Shown: positions 16,938 to 24,881, counted from the stretch's first letter. The stretch is DNA of 64,000 bases from Amycolatopsis tolypomycina (GCF_900105945.1 NZ_FNSO01000004.1:2542001-2606000); one strand, 5' to 3'. Made by a program: numbers and translations. The notes: generated by a model not told the origin, from the sequence alone.

Positions 16938-17407
16938 TCGCCGGGTCCGGGTGAGCTGAAGGGGCCCAGCCGGCCCGCGACGTGCTCGCGCAGCCGGGCG
17001 AGCACGTCGAGCAGGGTGGCGCGCTCGGCGTCGGTGAGGATGCCGAAGGTCAGCTCGGCGTGTGCCTCGTGCAGGGCCTTGATCTCGCCGAGGTGTTCCC
17101 GGCCCTTCGCGGTGATCTCGAGCCGGGTCGACCGGCGGTCACCGGGGTCGCCGACCCGCTGCAGCAGGCCTTCCTCCTCGACCCCGTCCACCAGGGACGT
17201 GATCGACCGGCCGGTGACGCCGAGGCGGTCCTTGAGGTCACCCATCCGCGGGTTCCCGGCCTCCTGGACGGCGAGCATCAGCAGGACGCGCGACGGGGAC
17301 CAGCCCCGCTGCTGGTACGGCTGCCCGGCGAAGCGGCGCAACGCGTGCGTGGTGCGCATCAGCGCGTCACCCAGCTGGGCCCCGGTCGGCGGTTTGTCGC
17401 TTGACAC
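16913..17407 (-). CDS. MarR-family transcriptional regulator (copy 1)
   Basis: The 164-residue protein has a winged helix: RVLLMLAVQEAGNPRMGDLKDRLGVTGRSITSLVDGVEEEGLLQRVGDPGDRRSTRLEITAKG, with the wing Asp-Arg-Arg. It is nearly identical over its core to the MarR protein at 19192-19650. It is divergent from the MFS pump gene and shares an inverted-repeat promoter region with it, so it probably represses the pump and itself until a ligand, such as the pathway product, binds. Its 3' end overlaps the SDR end by 25 bp convergently. The GTG start at 17407 fits the paralogue's N-terminus. Confidence 0.88.
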   Translation of the reverse strand: MSSDKPPTGAQLGDALMRTTHALRRFAGQPYQQRGWSPSRVLLMLAVQEAGNPRMGDLKDRLGVTGRSITSLVDGVEEEGLLQRVGDPGDRRSTRLEITAKGREHLGEIKALHEAHAELTFGILTDAERATLLDVLARLREHVAGRLGPFSSPGPGDHRSPPVA

Positions 17408-17424
17408 CCCCTCACCATACCGGT

Positions 17425-17458
17425 AATCCTGACAGGCACAAACTACTCTGTCCGGATT
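17425..17458. promoter_or_regulatory. Inverted-repeat operator between marR copy 1 and the MFS gene
   Basis: Arms aatcctgacag and ctgtccggatt form an imperfect inverted repeat (one mismatch) with a 12-base spacer in the divergent region. The half-site ccggatt recurs as a perfect palindrome before the second marR copy (19164-19175), so it is a good candidate for MarR binding. Confidence 0.6.
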
Positions 17459-17482
17459 GAAACTAATTTCAGGAGTGCGTGC

Positions 17483-18838
17483 ATGGAAGCAACGGGGACG
17501 AGCACGGGCCCGCCGGGGACCGTCTCTCCGGTGAAGAAGTCGTGGTTCAGCCGCAACTACAAGTTGCAGATGGCGGGCGCGATCATCTCGGCACTGGGCA
17601 CGTCCGCCGCGCCGGTCGCGATGGCGTTCGCGATCCTCGACACCGGCGGCTCGGGCACCGCCGTCGGCCTGGTGTCCGCGGCGGGCACGGTGCCCGCGGT
17701 GCTGTTCTTCGTGATCGGCGGCGTCGTGGCCGACCGCCTGCCGCGGCACCTCGTCATCGTCGCCACGAACGTGGTCAGCACGGTCGCGCAGGGGTTGTTC
17801 GCGCTGGTCGTGTTCCTCGATTCGATCAAGCTCTGGGAGCTGGTGGCGTTCTCCGCCGCCAACGGCCTCGCGATGGCGTTCCGCATGCCCGCCACCGAAG
17901 GCCTGCTGATGCGCAGCGTCGACCGGGAGCACGCCAGCAAGGCGTTCGCCATCTTCCGGACCGGCCTCAACGGCGCCCAGGTCGCCGGCGCGGCACTCGG
18001 CGGTGTGCTGGTGTCCGCCTTCGGCCCGGGCTGGGTGCTGGCGATCGACTCGGCGACGTTCGCCCTGACGTCGTTGCTCGCCTTCGCGATGCAGGCGGAG
18101 GGGAAGCTGCGCAAGCGGGAAGGCATGATCACCGAGCTGCGCGAAGGCTGGACGGAGTTCTCCAGCAGGCGCTGGCTGTGGACGGTGACGGTGCAGTTCG
18201 GCATCGTCAACGCCCTCGGCGTCGGCGCGTTCACGGTGCTCGGCGCGGTGGCATCGGACCGCCGGCTCGGCGGCGCGAGCGACTGGGGCTTCATCCTGTC
18301 GTGCGACGCGGTGGGCATGATCCTGGGCGGCTTGCTGATGGTCCGCCTCCGCCCGCAGCGGCTGCTGGTCTCGGGGGTCTGCGGAGCTCTGCTGCTGGCG
18401 TTGCCGCTCGCGGCTTTCGCGGCGGGAGCGCCGCTTCTGGTGATCTGCGCGGCCGCGCTGCTGGGTGGAGTCGGCGTGGAGGTGTTCACGGTCAACTGGA
18501 TGACCACCCTCCGCCAGGAGATCCCCCACGAGAAGTTCTCCCGCATCGCGGCGTACGAGGCATTGTGTTCGTTCGGGCTGACGCCGCTCGGCGCGGCAGG
18601 CGCAGGCCCGGCGGCGGACCATCTGGGGCTCGGCCGGACGCTGTGGTTCGCGAGTGGCGCGATCGTGGTGACCACGGCGATGGTGCTGGCGAGTGCGGAC
18701 GTGCGGAGGGTGAAGCGCGCGCCGGATGACGGGACGCGCGGGCCTGGGGGGCCGTTCGGTGGGCCTGGGGGACCGGGTGGGCCGGGCGGGCCCGGTGGCC
18801 CTGGTGGGCCTGGACCGGGCGGACCTGGCAGGCCTTGA
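17483..18838 (+). CDS. MFS efflux transporter with Gly/Pro-rich tail
   Basis: The 451-residue protein has about 12 hydrophobic segments, including IISALGTSAAPVAMAFAIL, AVLFFVIGGVVADRLPRH with the loop 2-3 RxxR-like motif, and later GMILGGLLMVRL. It is a drug:H+ antiporter-like MFS protein of the enterobactin-exporter/DHA3 type. Placed between two paralogous MarR regulators inside the biosynthetic cluster, it is likely the exporter and self-resistance pump. The last 30 residues are low-complexity (repeated GGPGGPG), which I would expect to be cytoplasmic and disordered. Confidence 0.88.
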   Translation: MEATGTSTGPPGTVSPVKKSWFSRNYKLQMAGAIISALGTSAAPVAMAFAILDTGGSGTAVGLVSAAGTVPAVLFFVIGGVVADRLPRHLVIVATNVVSTVAQGLFALVVFLDSIKLWELVAFSAANGLAMAFRMPATEGLLMRSVDREHASKAFAIFRTGLNGAQVAGAALGGVLVSAFGPGWVLAIDSATFALTSLLAFAMQAEGKLRKREGMITELREGWTEFSSRRWLWTVTVQFGIVNALGVGAFTVLGAVASDRRLGGASDWGFILSCDAVGMILGGLLMVRLRPQRLLVSGVCGALLLALPLAAFAAGAPLLVICAAALLGGVGVEVFTVNWMTTLRQEIPHEKFSRIAAYEALCSFGLTPLGAAGAGPAADHLGLGRTLWFASGAIVVTTAMVLASADVRRVKRAPDDGTRGPGGPFGGPGGPGGPGGPGGPGGPGPGGPGRP

Positions 18839-18908
18839 CCGGGCGGGGCTGGCAAAGTCTTGCGCAGTCGTGCTGCAGGTGCCGGCTGGGCGTGGCAGCG
18901 GGTTCGAA

Positions 18909-18958
18909 CGTCATGAACGAGTCGTTCATGACGCCGGACGTCATGAACGACTCGTTCA
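18909..18958. repeat. Paired palindromic intergenic elements
   Basis: The first element (18909-18933) is a perfect palindrome with arms cgtcatgaacga / tcgttcatgacg around one central base. The second (18939-18958) repeats the left arm and the start of the right arm before diverging. Similar elements are, to my recollection, scattered in Amycolatopsis genomes between genes. Confidence 0.7.
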
Positions 18959-19163
18959 GTGCATCGGCGACCCCGCCGCCATCCCTCGATCACCCTGCGA
19001 ACGACACCCGATGACCTCCCGAGCCGGCCGTGGCCGGTCGGGGTGGCGGCCGCCCGGTGGGGTGGCCGGCGCCGCTCGGTGCCTGACTCCCCCGGGGGTG
19101 CCGAGCGGCGCGCGGGACCGTATTCCCGGGCACCACTTACAACCCGGATAGCTTTACTTTCGT

Positions 19164-19175
19164 CAATCCGGATTG
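19164..19175. promoter_or_regulatory. Candidate MarR operator before marR copy 2
   Basis: A perfect 12-bp palindrome, caatccggattg, ends 16 bases before the GTG start of the second marR gene. The core matches the half-site in the marR1/MFS divergent region, which suggests auto- and cross-regulation. Confidence 0.6.
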
Positions 19176-19191
19176 CGTGTAGCCTGAACGC

Positions 19192-19650
19192 GTGTCGAGC
19201 AAAAATCCTCCGTCCGGGGCGCAGCTGGCGGATGCGTTGATGCGCACCACGCACGCATTGCGCCGCTTCGCCGGCCAGCCCTACCAGCAGCGCGGCTGGT
19301 CGACCTCGCGGGTGCTGCTGATGCTCGCCGTCGACGAGGCGGGTACTCCGCGGATGGGGGAGCTCAAGGACAGGCTCGGCGTCACCGGCCGCTCGATCAC
19401 GTCGCTCGTCGACGGTCTGGAAGAGGAGGGACTGCTCAAGCGGGTCGACGATCCGGGCGACCGCCGGTCGATCCGGCTCGAGATCACTGCGAAGGGCCAC
19501 GAGCACCTCGGGGAGATCAAGGCCCTGCACGACGCGCACGCCGAGGTGACCTTCGGCATCCTCACCGACGCCGAACGCGCCACCCTGCTCGACGTGCTCG
19601 ACCGGCTGCGCGACCACGTCGCCGGCCGCTTTCCCGAGCCCGAAAAATAA
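19192..19650 (+). CDS. MarR-family transcriptional regulator (copy 2)
   Basis: The 152-residue winged-helix protein is a close paralogue of the MarR protein at 16913-17407; most of the helix-turn-helix (GVTGRSITSLVDGLEEEGLLKR) and dimer helices are identical. It starts with a GTG (MSSKNPPSG). The pair flanks the MFS pump, and the upstream palindrome suggests autoregulation. It may also control the P450 gene directly behind it. Recent duplication is likely. Confidence 0.88.
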   Translation: MSSKNPPSGAQLADALMRTTHALRRFAGQPYQQRGWSTSRVLLMLAVDEAGTPRMGELKDRLGVTGRSITSLVDGLEEEGLLKRVDDPGDRRSIRLEITAKGHEHLGEIKALHDAHAEVTFGILTDAERATLLDVLDRLRDHVAGRFPEPEK

Positions 19651-19721
19651 AACCGGCAGAAAATCCGCACCAATCGCCATTCCTGTTGCCTGGCGAAACA
19701 AATCATGCTCATGATGACGGC

Positions 19722-20942
19722 ATGGTGGAATCCGTCGAAATCAAGGCCGATCTGTCCGATCCGGAATTCCTGCAGAACCCCTATCCCGCCCTCGCCGCGC
19801 TCCGGCGTGACTCCCCGGTCGCACGGGTGAAAACCGCGTTCGGGTTCGACGCGTGGCTGCTCACCGGGTACGACCTCGTCCGGGAGTCGCTCGCCGACCC
19901 GCGGCTGGTGCGGAACGTGCCGGGGGAGGTGGACCCGATCCGGCAGGGGACCCCGGGCGGCGTGGCCGGCCGGGACTTCGTGCCGCCCAGCGTTCTCGAC
20001 ACCGTCGACCCGCCGGAACACACGCGGCTGCGCGCGCTCGTCCAGCCTGCCTTCACCAGCCACCGGATCGACGGGCTCGCCGGCCGGATCGAGGCGGTGG
20101 TCGCGCCGCTCGTCGAAGAGCTCGGCGGGACGCCGGAATGGGACGTCGTCCCGCGGATCGCCTACCGCCTGCCGCTGGCCGTCATCGGGGACATCCTCGG
20201 CACGCCGCGCGGCGACGACGTCGAGCTGGTGCGGATCACCGCCGGCCTGCTCGCCGAGGACACCGACGGCGACAGGTTCCGCGCCCACCGCATCGCGTTG
20301 CACTCCTTGCGCGACTACCTCGTCGACCTCATCGCGCAACAGCGACGGCGACCCGGCGAAGACCTGACCAGCAAGCTCGTCGAAGCCGTGCCGGCGACGG
20401 ACGAGGTCGCCGGGTACGAGCTGGTTTCCCTGCTGGTCAACATCGTCGTGGCCGGCTACCTGACCACGGGGAACGTGATCGGCAGCGGGCTGGCCGCCCT
20501 GCTGACCCACCCCGGCCAGCTCGCCCTGCTCCGCGGAAACCGCGGGTACATCCCTTCGGCGGTCGAGGAGTTCGGGCGCATCGAGGCGCCGTTCACCTCC
20601 GTGCTGGCCTTCGCCGCGGAAGACCTGGCCTACGGCGAAGCCGCGATCGAACGGGGTGACGCCGTGATCTCGTCGCTGACCGCGGCGAACCGGGACCCCG
20701 CGCGGTTCGCCGACCCCGACCGGTTCGACATCACGCGCCCCGACCACGGCCAGCTCGCCTACAGCCGCGGCATCCACCGCTGCCTCGGCAGCCACCTCGC
20801 GCGCGTCGAAGTCGCCGTCTTCCTCCGGTTGCTGCTCGACCGCTTCCCGGTGCTGGAACTGGCGTGCGCGCCGGAGGACCTGCGGTGGCGGGCCATCGGC
20901 GAGATCCGCGGGCTGCGGGCCGTGCCGGTCCGCACGGCCTGA
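19722..20942 (+). CDS. Cytochrome P450 (tailoring)
   Basis: The 406-residue P450 has the heme loop YSRGIHRCLGSHLAR (the usual Phe is Tyr), an I helix IVVAGYLTTGN with the acid-alcohol pair replaced by Leu-Thr, and ANRDPARFADPDRFDITR. The ATG at 19722 was preferred over an upstream TTG at 19686. It ends 5 bp before the convergent MbtH-like gene. It is not part of the triple P450 array further on. Its substrate is unknown, probably the polyketide or the sugar-bearing intermediate. Confidence 0.85.
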   Translation: MVESVEIKADLSDPEFLQNPYPALAALRRDSPVARVKTAFGFDAWLLTGYDLVRESLADPRLVRNVPGEVDPIRQGTPGGVAGRDFVPPSVLDTVDPPEHTRLRALVQPAFTSHRIDGLAGRIEAVVAPLVEELGGTPEWDVVPRIAYRLPLAVIGDILGTPRGDDVELVRITAGLLAEDTDGDRFRAHRIALHSLRDYLVDLIAQQRRRPGEDLTSKLVEAVPATDEVAGYELVSLLVNIVVAGYLTTGNVIGSGLAALLTHPGQLALLRGNRGYIPSAVEEFGRIEAPFTSVLAFAAEDLAYGEAAIERGDAVISSLTAANRDPARFADPDRFDITRPDHGQLAYSRGIHRCLGSHLARVEVAVFLRLLLDRFPVLELACAPEDLRWRAIGEIRGLRAVPVRTA

Positions 20943-20947
20943 GCCGG

Positions 20948-21151
20948 CTACTCCCGGGCGTGGACCGTGGCCGGCCGACCGGTCCAGTTCCGCTCGACGT
21001 GACCGAGCGCGGACTGCCGTCCGGCCGGCCCGGCCACGATCCGCCAGCCGGCCGGGACCGGGACGGACGCCGGCCACAGCGCGTGCTCGTCCACGGCGTT
21101 CACCAGGACGAAGTAGCTTCCGGCCGCGTCTTCGAACGGGTTGGTTCCCAC
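20948..21151 (-). CDS. MbtH-like protein
   Basis: The 67-residue protein follows the MbtH pattern: NPFEDAAGSYFVLVNAVDEH, ALWPASVPVPAGWRIV and ERNWTGRPATVH. MbtH proteins bind and activate NRPS adenylation domains. In aminocoumarin clusters a dedicated MbtH (CloY type) is needed for the tyrosine-activating A domain, so this protein is the likely partner of the A-PCP didomain at 13154. It starts with GTG after a strong purine-rich ribosome site and lies 38 bp downstream of the ligase gene. Confidence 0.88.
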   Translation of the reverse strand: MGTNPFEDAAGSYFVLVNAVDEHALWPASVPVPAGWRIVAGPAGRQSALGHVERNWTGRPATVHARE

Positions 21152-21189
21152 AGGTTTTCCTTTCCCACCGACAGAAGATGTGCCCGCGG

Positions 21190-22770
21190 CTACGCGCCGA
21201 CCAGGCCCTCGTCCTCGACCGCGACGAGGGCATTGGCCCGGCGCACCGCGACGCGGTCGACCTTGCCCGCGGTGCTGACCGGGAACCGGCGCCAGCGCAC
21301 GAACTTGACCGGCGCGTGCGTCGGCGTCATGTGCCGGGCCACGTGCTCCCGCAGGGCCGCGAAGCCGGGCGGGCCGTCCGCGGCCAGCACCACCCCGGCG
21401 TGCAGCTCCTCGACCAGGTCCGCGCGGCGGTGGCCGTACACGCACGCGTCGACGACCCCCGGGTGGCCCACGAGCACCTTTTCGACCTCCGTCGGCGCGA
21501 CCTTGGTGTCGTGCACCTTGACCACGTCGTGCATCCGGCCGAACAGCCGCAGGTACCCGCCGGCGTCGAAGCTGCCGTAGTCCCCGGTGTGCACCCAGCT
21601 GTCGCGCAGCACCGCGTCCGTCAGCTCCGGATCGGCCGCGTAGCCCCGCATGGCGTACGGGCTGCGCACGGTCACCTCGCCGATCTCGCCGGCCGGGACC
21701 GCGCGGCCGGTCGCCGGATCGCGGATGACGACGGTGATGTCGGGCCGTGGCCGGCCGACGGTCGTCCGCAGCGCGGGCTCGCGGTGGCCGTCGGCGGTCA
21801 GCATGGCGATCGGGCCGGCCTCCGTCGTCCCGTACGCGTAGTGCAGGACGCCGGGGAAGACGGCGAGCGCCTGCTCGACGCGTTCCGGCGACGCCGGGCA
21901 GCCGCCGTACAGGAGGCTCCGCAGGGACGAGAGGTCCGCCGAGCGGACGCCGGGGTGGCAGGCGAGCTCGTAGAGCAGCGGCACGCCGATGAACGTGTCG
22001 GTGATGCGCCACTTTTCGATGTCGCGCAGGAACGATTCCGGTTCGAACCGCTCTCGCAGCAGCACGCTGCCGCCGGACGCGATCGCCATGTCGGCCAGGA
22101 CGCCGCCGGTGTGGCTGGCCGCGCTCACCACGAGGAAGTGCTTCGGCTCGTCCGCGCCGGAGAGCACGAGGTCGTTCCACGCGGCGAAGGGCTTGAAGAC
22201 GCCTTTGGGGCGGCCCGTGCTGCCGCTGGTGTAGATCACCGTGGAGCACTCGGGCACCCGGGGCTCGAAGTCCAGGCGGACGTGGCCGAGCGGCCTGCCG
22301 TCCACCGTCACCGTGTCGCGGATCGGCCGGCCCACCCCGCACAGGTGCGGCGCTTCGGTGAGCAGGTCCGCGATCTTCCGGATCCGCTCGGCGTTCGCGT
22401 CGTCGAACACCACGAACGACGCGCCGGTCTCCCGGATCATCCGGGCCCGGGCCGCGACCGGCAGCTCGTGCGTCACCGTCCCGTGGTTGGCGCCGCTGAT
22501 GTGCACGACGGTGGCCCCGAGCAGGTGCGCGGCGTACCGCGCGACGAGCATCCACGGGCTGTTCACCGCGGTCAGGATCGCGACCGTGTCCCCGGGCCCG
22601 GCGCCGGCTTCGTGCAACGCCGACGCGACCCGCAGCACCGCGTACCGCAGCTCGTCGGCGGTGAACGTCTCGTCCCGCCAGCGGACGACCGGCCGGTAGC
22701 TGTCCGCGGCCAGCGCGCCGAGGATGCGCGCGACGTAGTGCCCGGCGGTCGGCGGCCTAGTGGCTGACAT
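21190..22770 (-). CDS. Adenylate-forming ligase, amide-synthetase size class (NovL/SimL-like)
   Basis: The 526-residue ANL-family enzyme shows YTSGSTGRPKG (A3), AYGTTEAGP (A5), HTGDYGSFDAGGYLRLFGRMHDVVK (A7/A8) and STAGKVDR (A10 Lys). It has no carrier domain. Its length equals the aminocoumarin amide synthetases NovL/CloL/SimL, which activate an acid and join it to the aminocoumarin amine. It overlaps the upstream dead SDR by 14 bp and is followed by MbtH. I infer amide formation between an acid (polyketide-derived) and a beta-oxidised tyrosine unit. A plain acyl-CoA ligase is the main alternative. Confidence 0.78.
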   Translation of the reverse strand: MSATRPPTAGHYVARILGALAADSYRPVVRWRDETFTADELRYAVLRVASALHEAGAGPGDTVAILTAVNSPWMLVARYAAHLLGATVVHISGANHGTVTHELPVAARARMIRETGASFVVFDDANAERIRKIADLLTEAPHLCGVGRPIRDTVTVDGRPLGHVRLDFEPRVPECSTVIYTSGSTGRPKGVFKPFAAWNDLVLSGADEPKHFLVVSAASHTGGVLADMAIASGGSVLLRERFEPESFLRDIEKWRITDTFIGVPLLYELACHPGVRSADLSSLRSLLYGGCPASPERVEQALAVFPGVLHYAYGTTEAGPIAMLTADGHREPALRTTVGRPRPDITVVIRDPATGRAVPAGEIGEVTVRSPYAMRGYAADPELTDAVLRDSWVHTGDYGSFDAGGYLRLFGRMHDVVKVHDTKVAPTEVEKVLVGHPGVVDACVYGHRRADLVEELHAGVVLAADGPPGFAALREHVARHMTPTHAPVKFVRWRRFPVSTAGKVDRVAVRRANALVAVEDEGLVGA

Positions 22771-23500
22771 GGCTGTCCCGCTTCCCGTTGGAGGTCTGGA
22801 GCCGCGGCCGGTCCGGCCGGCCCGCGACGTAGGTGCCCTGGCCGGTGATCGCGCTCGCGCGGTCGTCGGCCAGGAATTCCGCCACGTGCGCCACCCCCGC
22901 CGCGTAGGGCTCGGCGTCGTCGCCTGCCGTGCGCAGCCGCGGGCGGGGGTTGGGGGCGCACGCCAGCGGCGCGACGTAGTTCGCGGTGATGCCGAACGCG
23001 GCCAGCTCGACGGCCAGGGTCCTGGTGAACCCGATCAGGCCGGCCAGCACGGTTTGCGCGTCCCGCCACCCGTCGGCCCCGGTTTCCGTGGCCAGTCCGA
23101 CGTTGATGACCCGGCCCCACTTCCGGCGCGCCATGGGCGTGGTGGTGGCCCGGCTGCAGACGAACAGGGTGCGCAGCCGCCGCCGGACCGTGCCGACGTG
23201 GTGCTCGAGGAAGGGCGATCGCTCGGCCCGGACCCCGAGCGGGACGCCGGTGACGAGGACCGCCGGGCTGCCGAGTCCGGACCCGATCGCGCGGATCGCG
23301 CGCTCGAACGACGTGGTGTCGGCGCAGTCCGCTTCGAGGGCGAGGCACTGCCGGCCGGTTTCCGACACCTGGCGGGCGGTTTCCCCGAACCCGGTGGGAT
23401 CGGTGTCGACCAGGGCGACGTCGAAGCCGCCGCGGGCGAGCCGGACCGCGGCCGCCGCGCCGGCGTCGCTCGCGCCCGCGATGACGGCGACCCGGTTCAC
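22757..23500 (-). CDS. Catalytically degenerate SDR (NovK-like partner subunit)
   Basis: The 247-residue SDR-fold protein keeps the overall pattern (MNRVAVIAGASDAGAA, LIGFTRTLAVELAAFGITANYVAP) but lacks the active site. The Ser of the 'NxSS' loop is replaced (INVGLATETG), and the Tyr-x3-Lys pair reads A-Q-T-V-L in DAQTVLAGLIGF. The Gly-rich loop is also altered. In aminocoumarin pathways NovK is an inactive SDR that forms a heterotetramer with active NovJ. The operon with an amide-synthetase-like ligase and MbtH supports that role, the active subunit being the SDR at 16194. A decayed, useless copy is the alternative. Confidence 0.78.
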   Translation of the reverse strand: MNRVAVIAGASDAGAAAAVRLARGGFDVALVDTDPTGFGETARQVSETGRQCLALEADCADTTSFERAIRAIGSGLGSPAVLVTGVPLGVRAERSPFLEHHVGTVRRRLRTLFVCSRATTTPMARRKWGRVINVGLATETGADGWRDAQTVLAGLIGFTRTLAVELAAFGITANYVAPLACAPNPRPRLRTAGDDAEPYAAGVAHVAEFLADDRASAITGQGTYVAGRPDRPRLQTSNGKRDSHVSH

Positions 23501-23759
23501 CGGGTGCCGTCCACCGGCTGCCGAGAATTGCGTCGCATGGCCGTCTTCCCGTCCGATCGCCTGCCGAACCGTGCTTTCCGGTCGAGGCTAGACAAGGCTG
23601 CGCGAATCGGGCCATGCGGTTCCGGTGGAAACAATGCGCCGGCCACCGGCAGTTTCCCGGCAGATACCCGGAATCGCCGGCCGGAAATGTCTCCGGCTCG
23701 GCATCCTGGACACAGAGGTGTGCGAAAAAAGCGGCTACGCCGATCTGAGGAGTCCACCG
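23501..23759. promoter_or_regulatory. Divergent promoter region between the SDR/ligase operon and the glycosyltransferase
   Basis: This is a 259-bp gap. The leftward operon starts with GTG at 23500 and the glycosyltransferase with TTG at 23760. No convincing -35/-10 hexamers are visible. An in-frame extension upstream of the TTG is open but has no conserved sequence. Confidence 0.45.
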
Positions 23760-24875
23760 TTGCGAGTACTGTTCACCACCCTGTCCGGCGTCGGCCACCT
23801 GTTCCCGATGGTGCCGCTGGCCCAGGCGGTGCGGGCGGCCGGGCACACTGTGCTCTTCGCCAGTGACGAAGCTTTCGCGCCGGTCGTCCGGAATGCGGGC
23901 CTGCCGGCCACCGCCGTCCTGCCCCCGAGTGACCTGTCGACGTTGCTGAAACCGCCCACCGGCGCGCCCTTCGGCCGGTTCGATCCGCAACGGGCGGCCG
24001 AAGGCAGCGGACGCCGGTGCGGCGAGGCGGCCGTCCGGGCGCTGCCCGCGGTCCGGCGGCTCGTCGAGCGGTGGCGGCCGGATCTGGTGGTGTCCGAGCC
24101 CATGGAGCTCGCCGGCCCGGCCGCCGCGAGCGAGGCCGGGGTGCCGTGGGTGCGGCACTTCTGGGGGCTGTTCCCGCCCGAGGGCATCCTGCGCTCCGCC
24201 GCCGAATCCCTGGCGGCCGCCGGCCTGGCGCCACTGGCCCCGCCGGTGCGGACGATCGACATCTGCCCGGCCGGCCTGCAGTTCCCGGCCACGACGCCGG
24301 TGACACCGATGCGGTACGTCCCCCACCAGCCGGCCGACGTCCCCGGCCGGCTTGCCGGTGGCGGGCCTCGGGTGTGCCTCACGCTGGGCACGATGCTGCC
24401 GCGGCGCGAACCGGAGGTCGCCCCGCTCTGGCGGCGGCTCCTGGACGGGTTCCTCGACCTCGGCCACGAGGTGGTCATCGCGATCGACCCGAAGGACCGG
24501 CCGGTGCTCGGCGACCTGCCCGGCGGCGTGCGCGCGGACTGGGTGCCGCTGGCCGCGCTGCTGCCGACGTGCGCGGCGATCGTCCACCACGGCGGCATGG
24601 GCAGCCTCATGACGGCGGTGACGTGCGGCGTGCCCCAGCTGGTTGTCCCGCACTTCGGTGACCAGTTCCGCAACGCGGAGCGGATCACGGAGGTCGGTGC
24701 GGGCCTCGGCTTGTCCCGGACCACCGAGGATCCGGCGCAGATCGGCGCCGCCGTGGCCCGCCTGGTGGCCGACGGCGGACTCCGCGAAGTCTCGCGGCGG
24801 CTGGCGGCGGAGAACGCGGCCCGGCCGAGCCCGGCCGCCGTCGCCGAAGACGTGACGGCGCTGACCACGGCGTGA
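23760..24875 (+). CDS. GT1-family glycosyltransferase
   Basis: The 371-residue protein has the N-terminal acceptor-domain start LRVLFTTLSGVGHLFPMVPLAQA and the C-terminal nucleotide-sugar motif AIVHHGGMGSLMTAVTCGVPQLVVP ... DQFRNAERI of GT1 enzymes (GtfB/UrdGT2-like). It transfers an NDP-deoxysugar to a natural-product aglycone. A TTG start was chosen because an AGGAG lies 7 bases upstream and the first strand begins at once. It converges with the 4-ketoreductase across a shared terminator. It is the only glycosyltransferase in the window, so one sugar or an iterative enzyme is expected. Confidence 0.9.
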   Translation: MRVLFTTLSGVGHLFPMVPLAQAVRAAGHTVLFASDEAFAPVVRNAGLPATAVLPPSDLSTLLKPPTGAPFGRFDPQRAAEGSGRRCGEAAVRALPAVRRLVERWRPDLVVSEPMELAGPAAASEAGVPWVRHFWGLFPPEGILRSAAESLAAAGLAPLAPPVRTIDICPAGLQFPATTPVTPMRYVPHQPADVPGRLAGGGPRVCLTLGTMLPRREPEVAPLWRRLLDGFLDLGHEVVIAIDPKDRPVLGDLPGGVRADWVPLAALLPTCAAIVHHGGMGSLMTAVTCGVPQLVVPHFGDQFRNAERITEVGAGLGLSRTTEDPAQIGAAVARLVADGGLREVSRRLAAENAARPSPAAVAEDVTALTTA

Positions 24876-24881
24876 GCCCCG

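Larger units (their letters stand above)
18839..19191. other. Intergenic region with palindromic repeats upstream of marR copy 2
   Basis: No gene is seen here. The region contains two copies of a cgtcatgaacga element in palindromic setting (18909-18958), a C/G-rich stretch, and the operator-like palindrome just before the second marR gene. The first copy may act as the terminator of the MFS gene. Confidence 0.6.

Noticed and set aside
19686..19721. Twelve-residue N-terminal extension of the P450 from a TTG start
   Set aside because: No better ribosome site than the internal ATG and the extra residues (His/Asp-rich) have no family counterpart.
23625..23759. N-terminal extension of the glycosyltransferase by 45 residues
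   Set aside because: GT1 proteins start at the first strand (LRVLFTT); AGGAG is correctly placed before the TTG at 23760 and the extension looks random.
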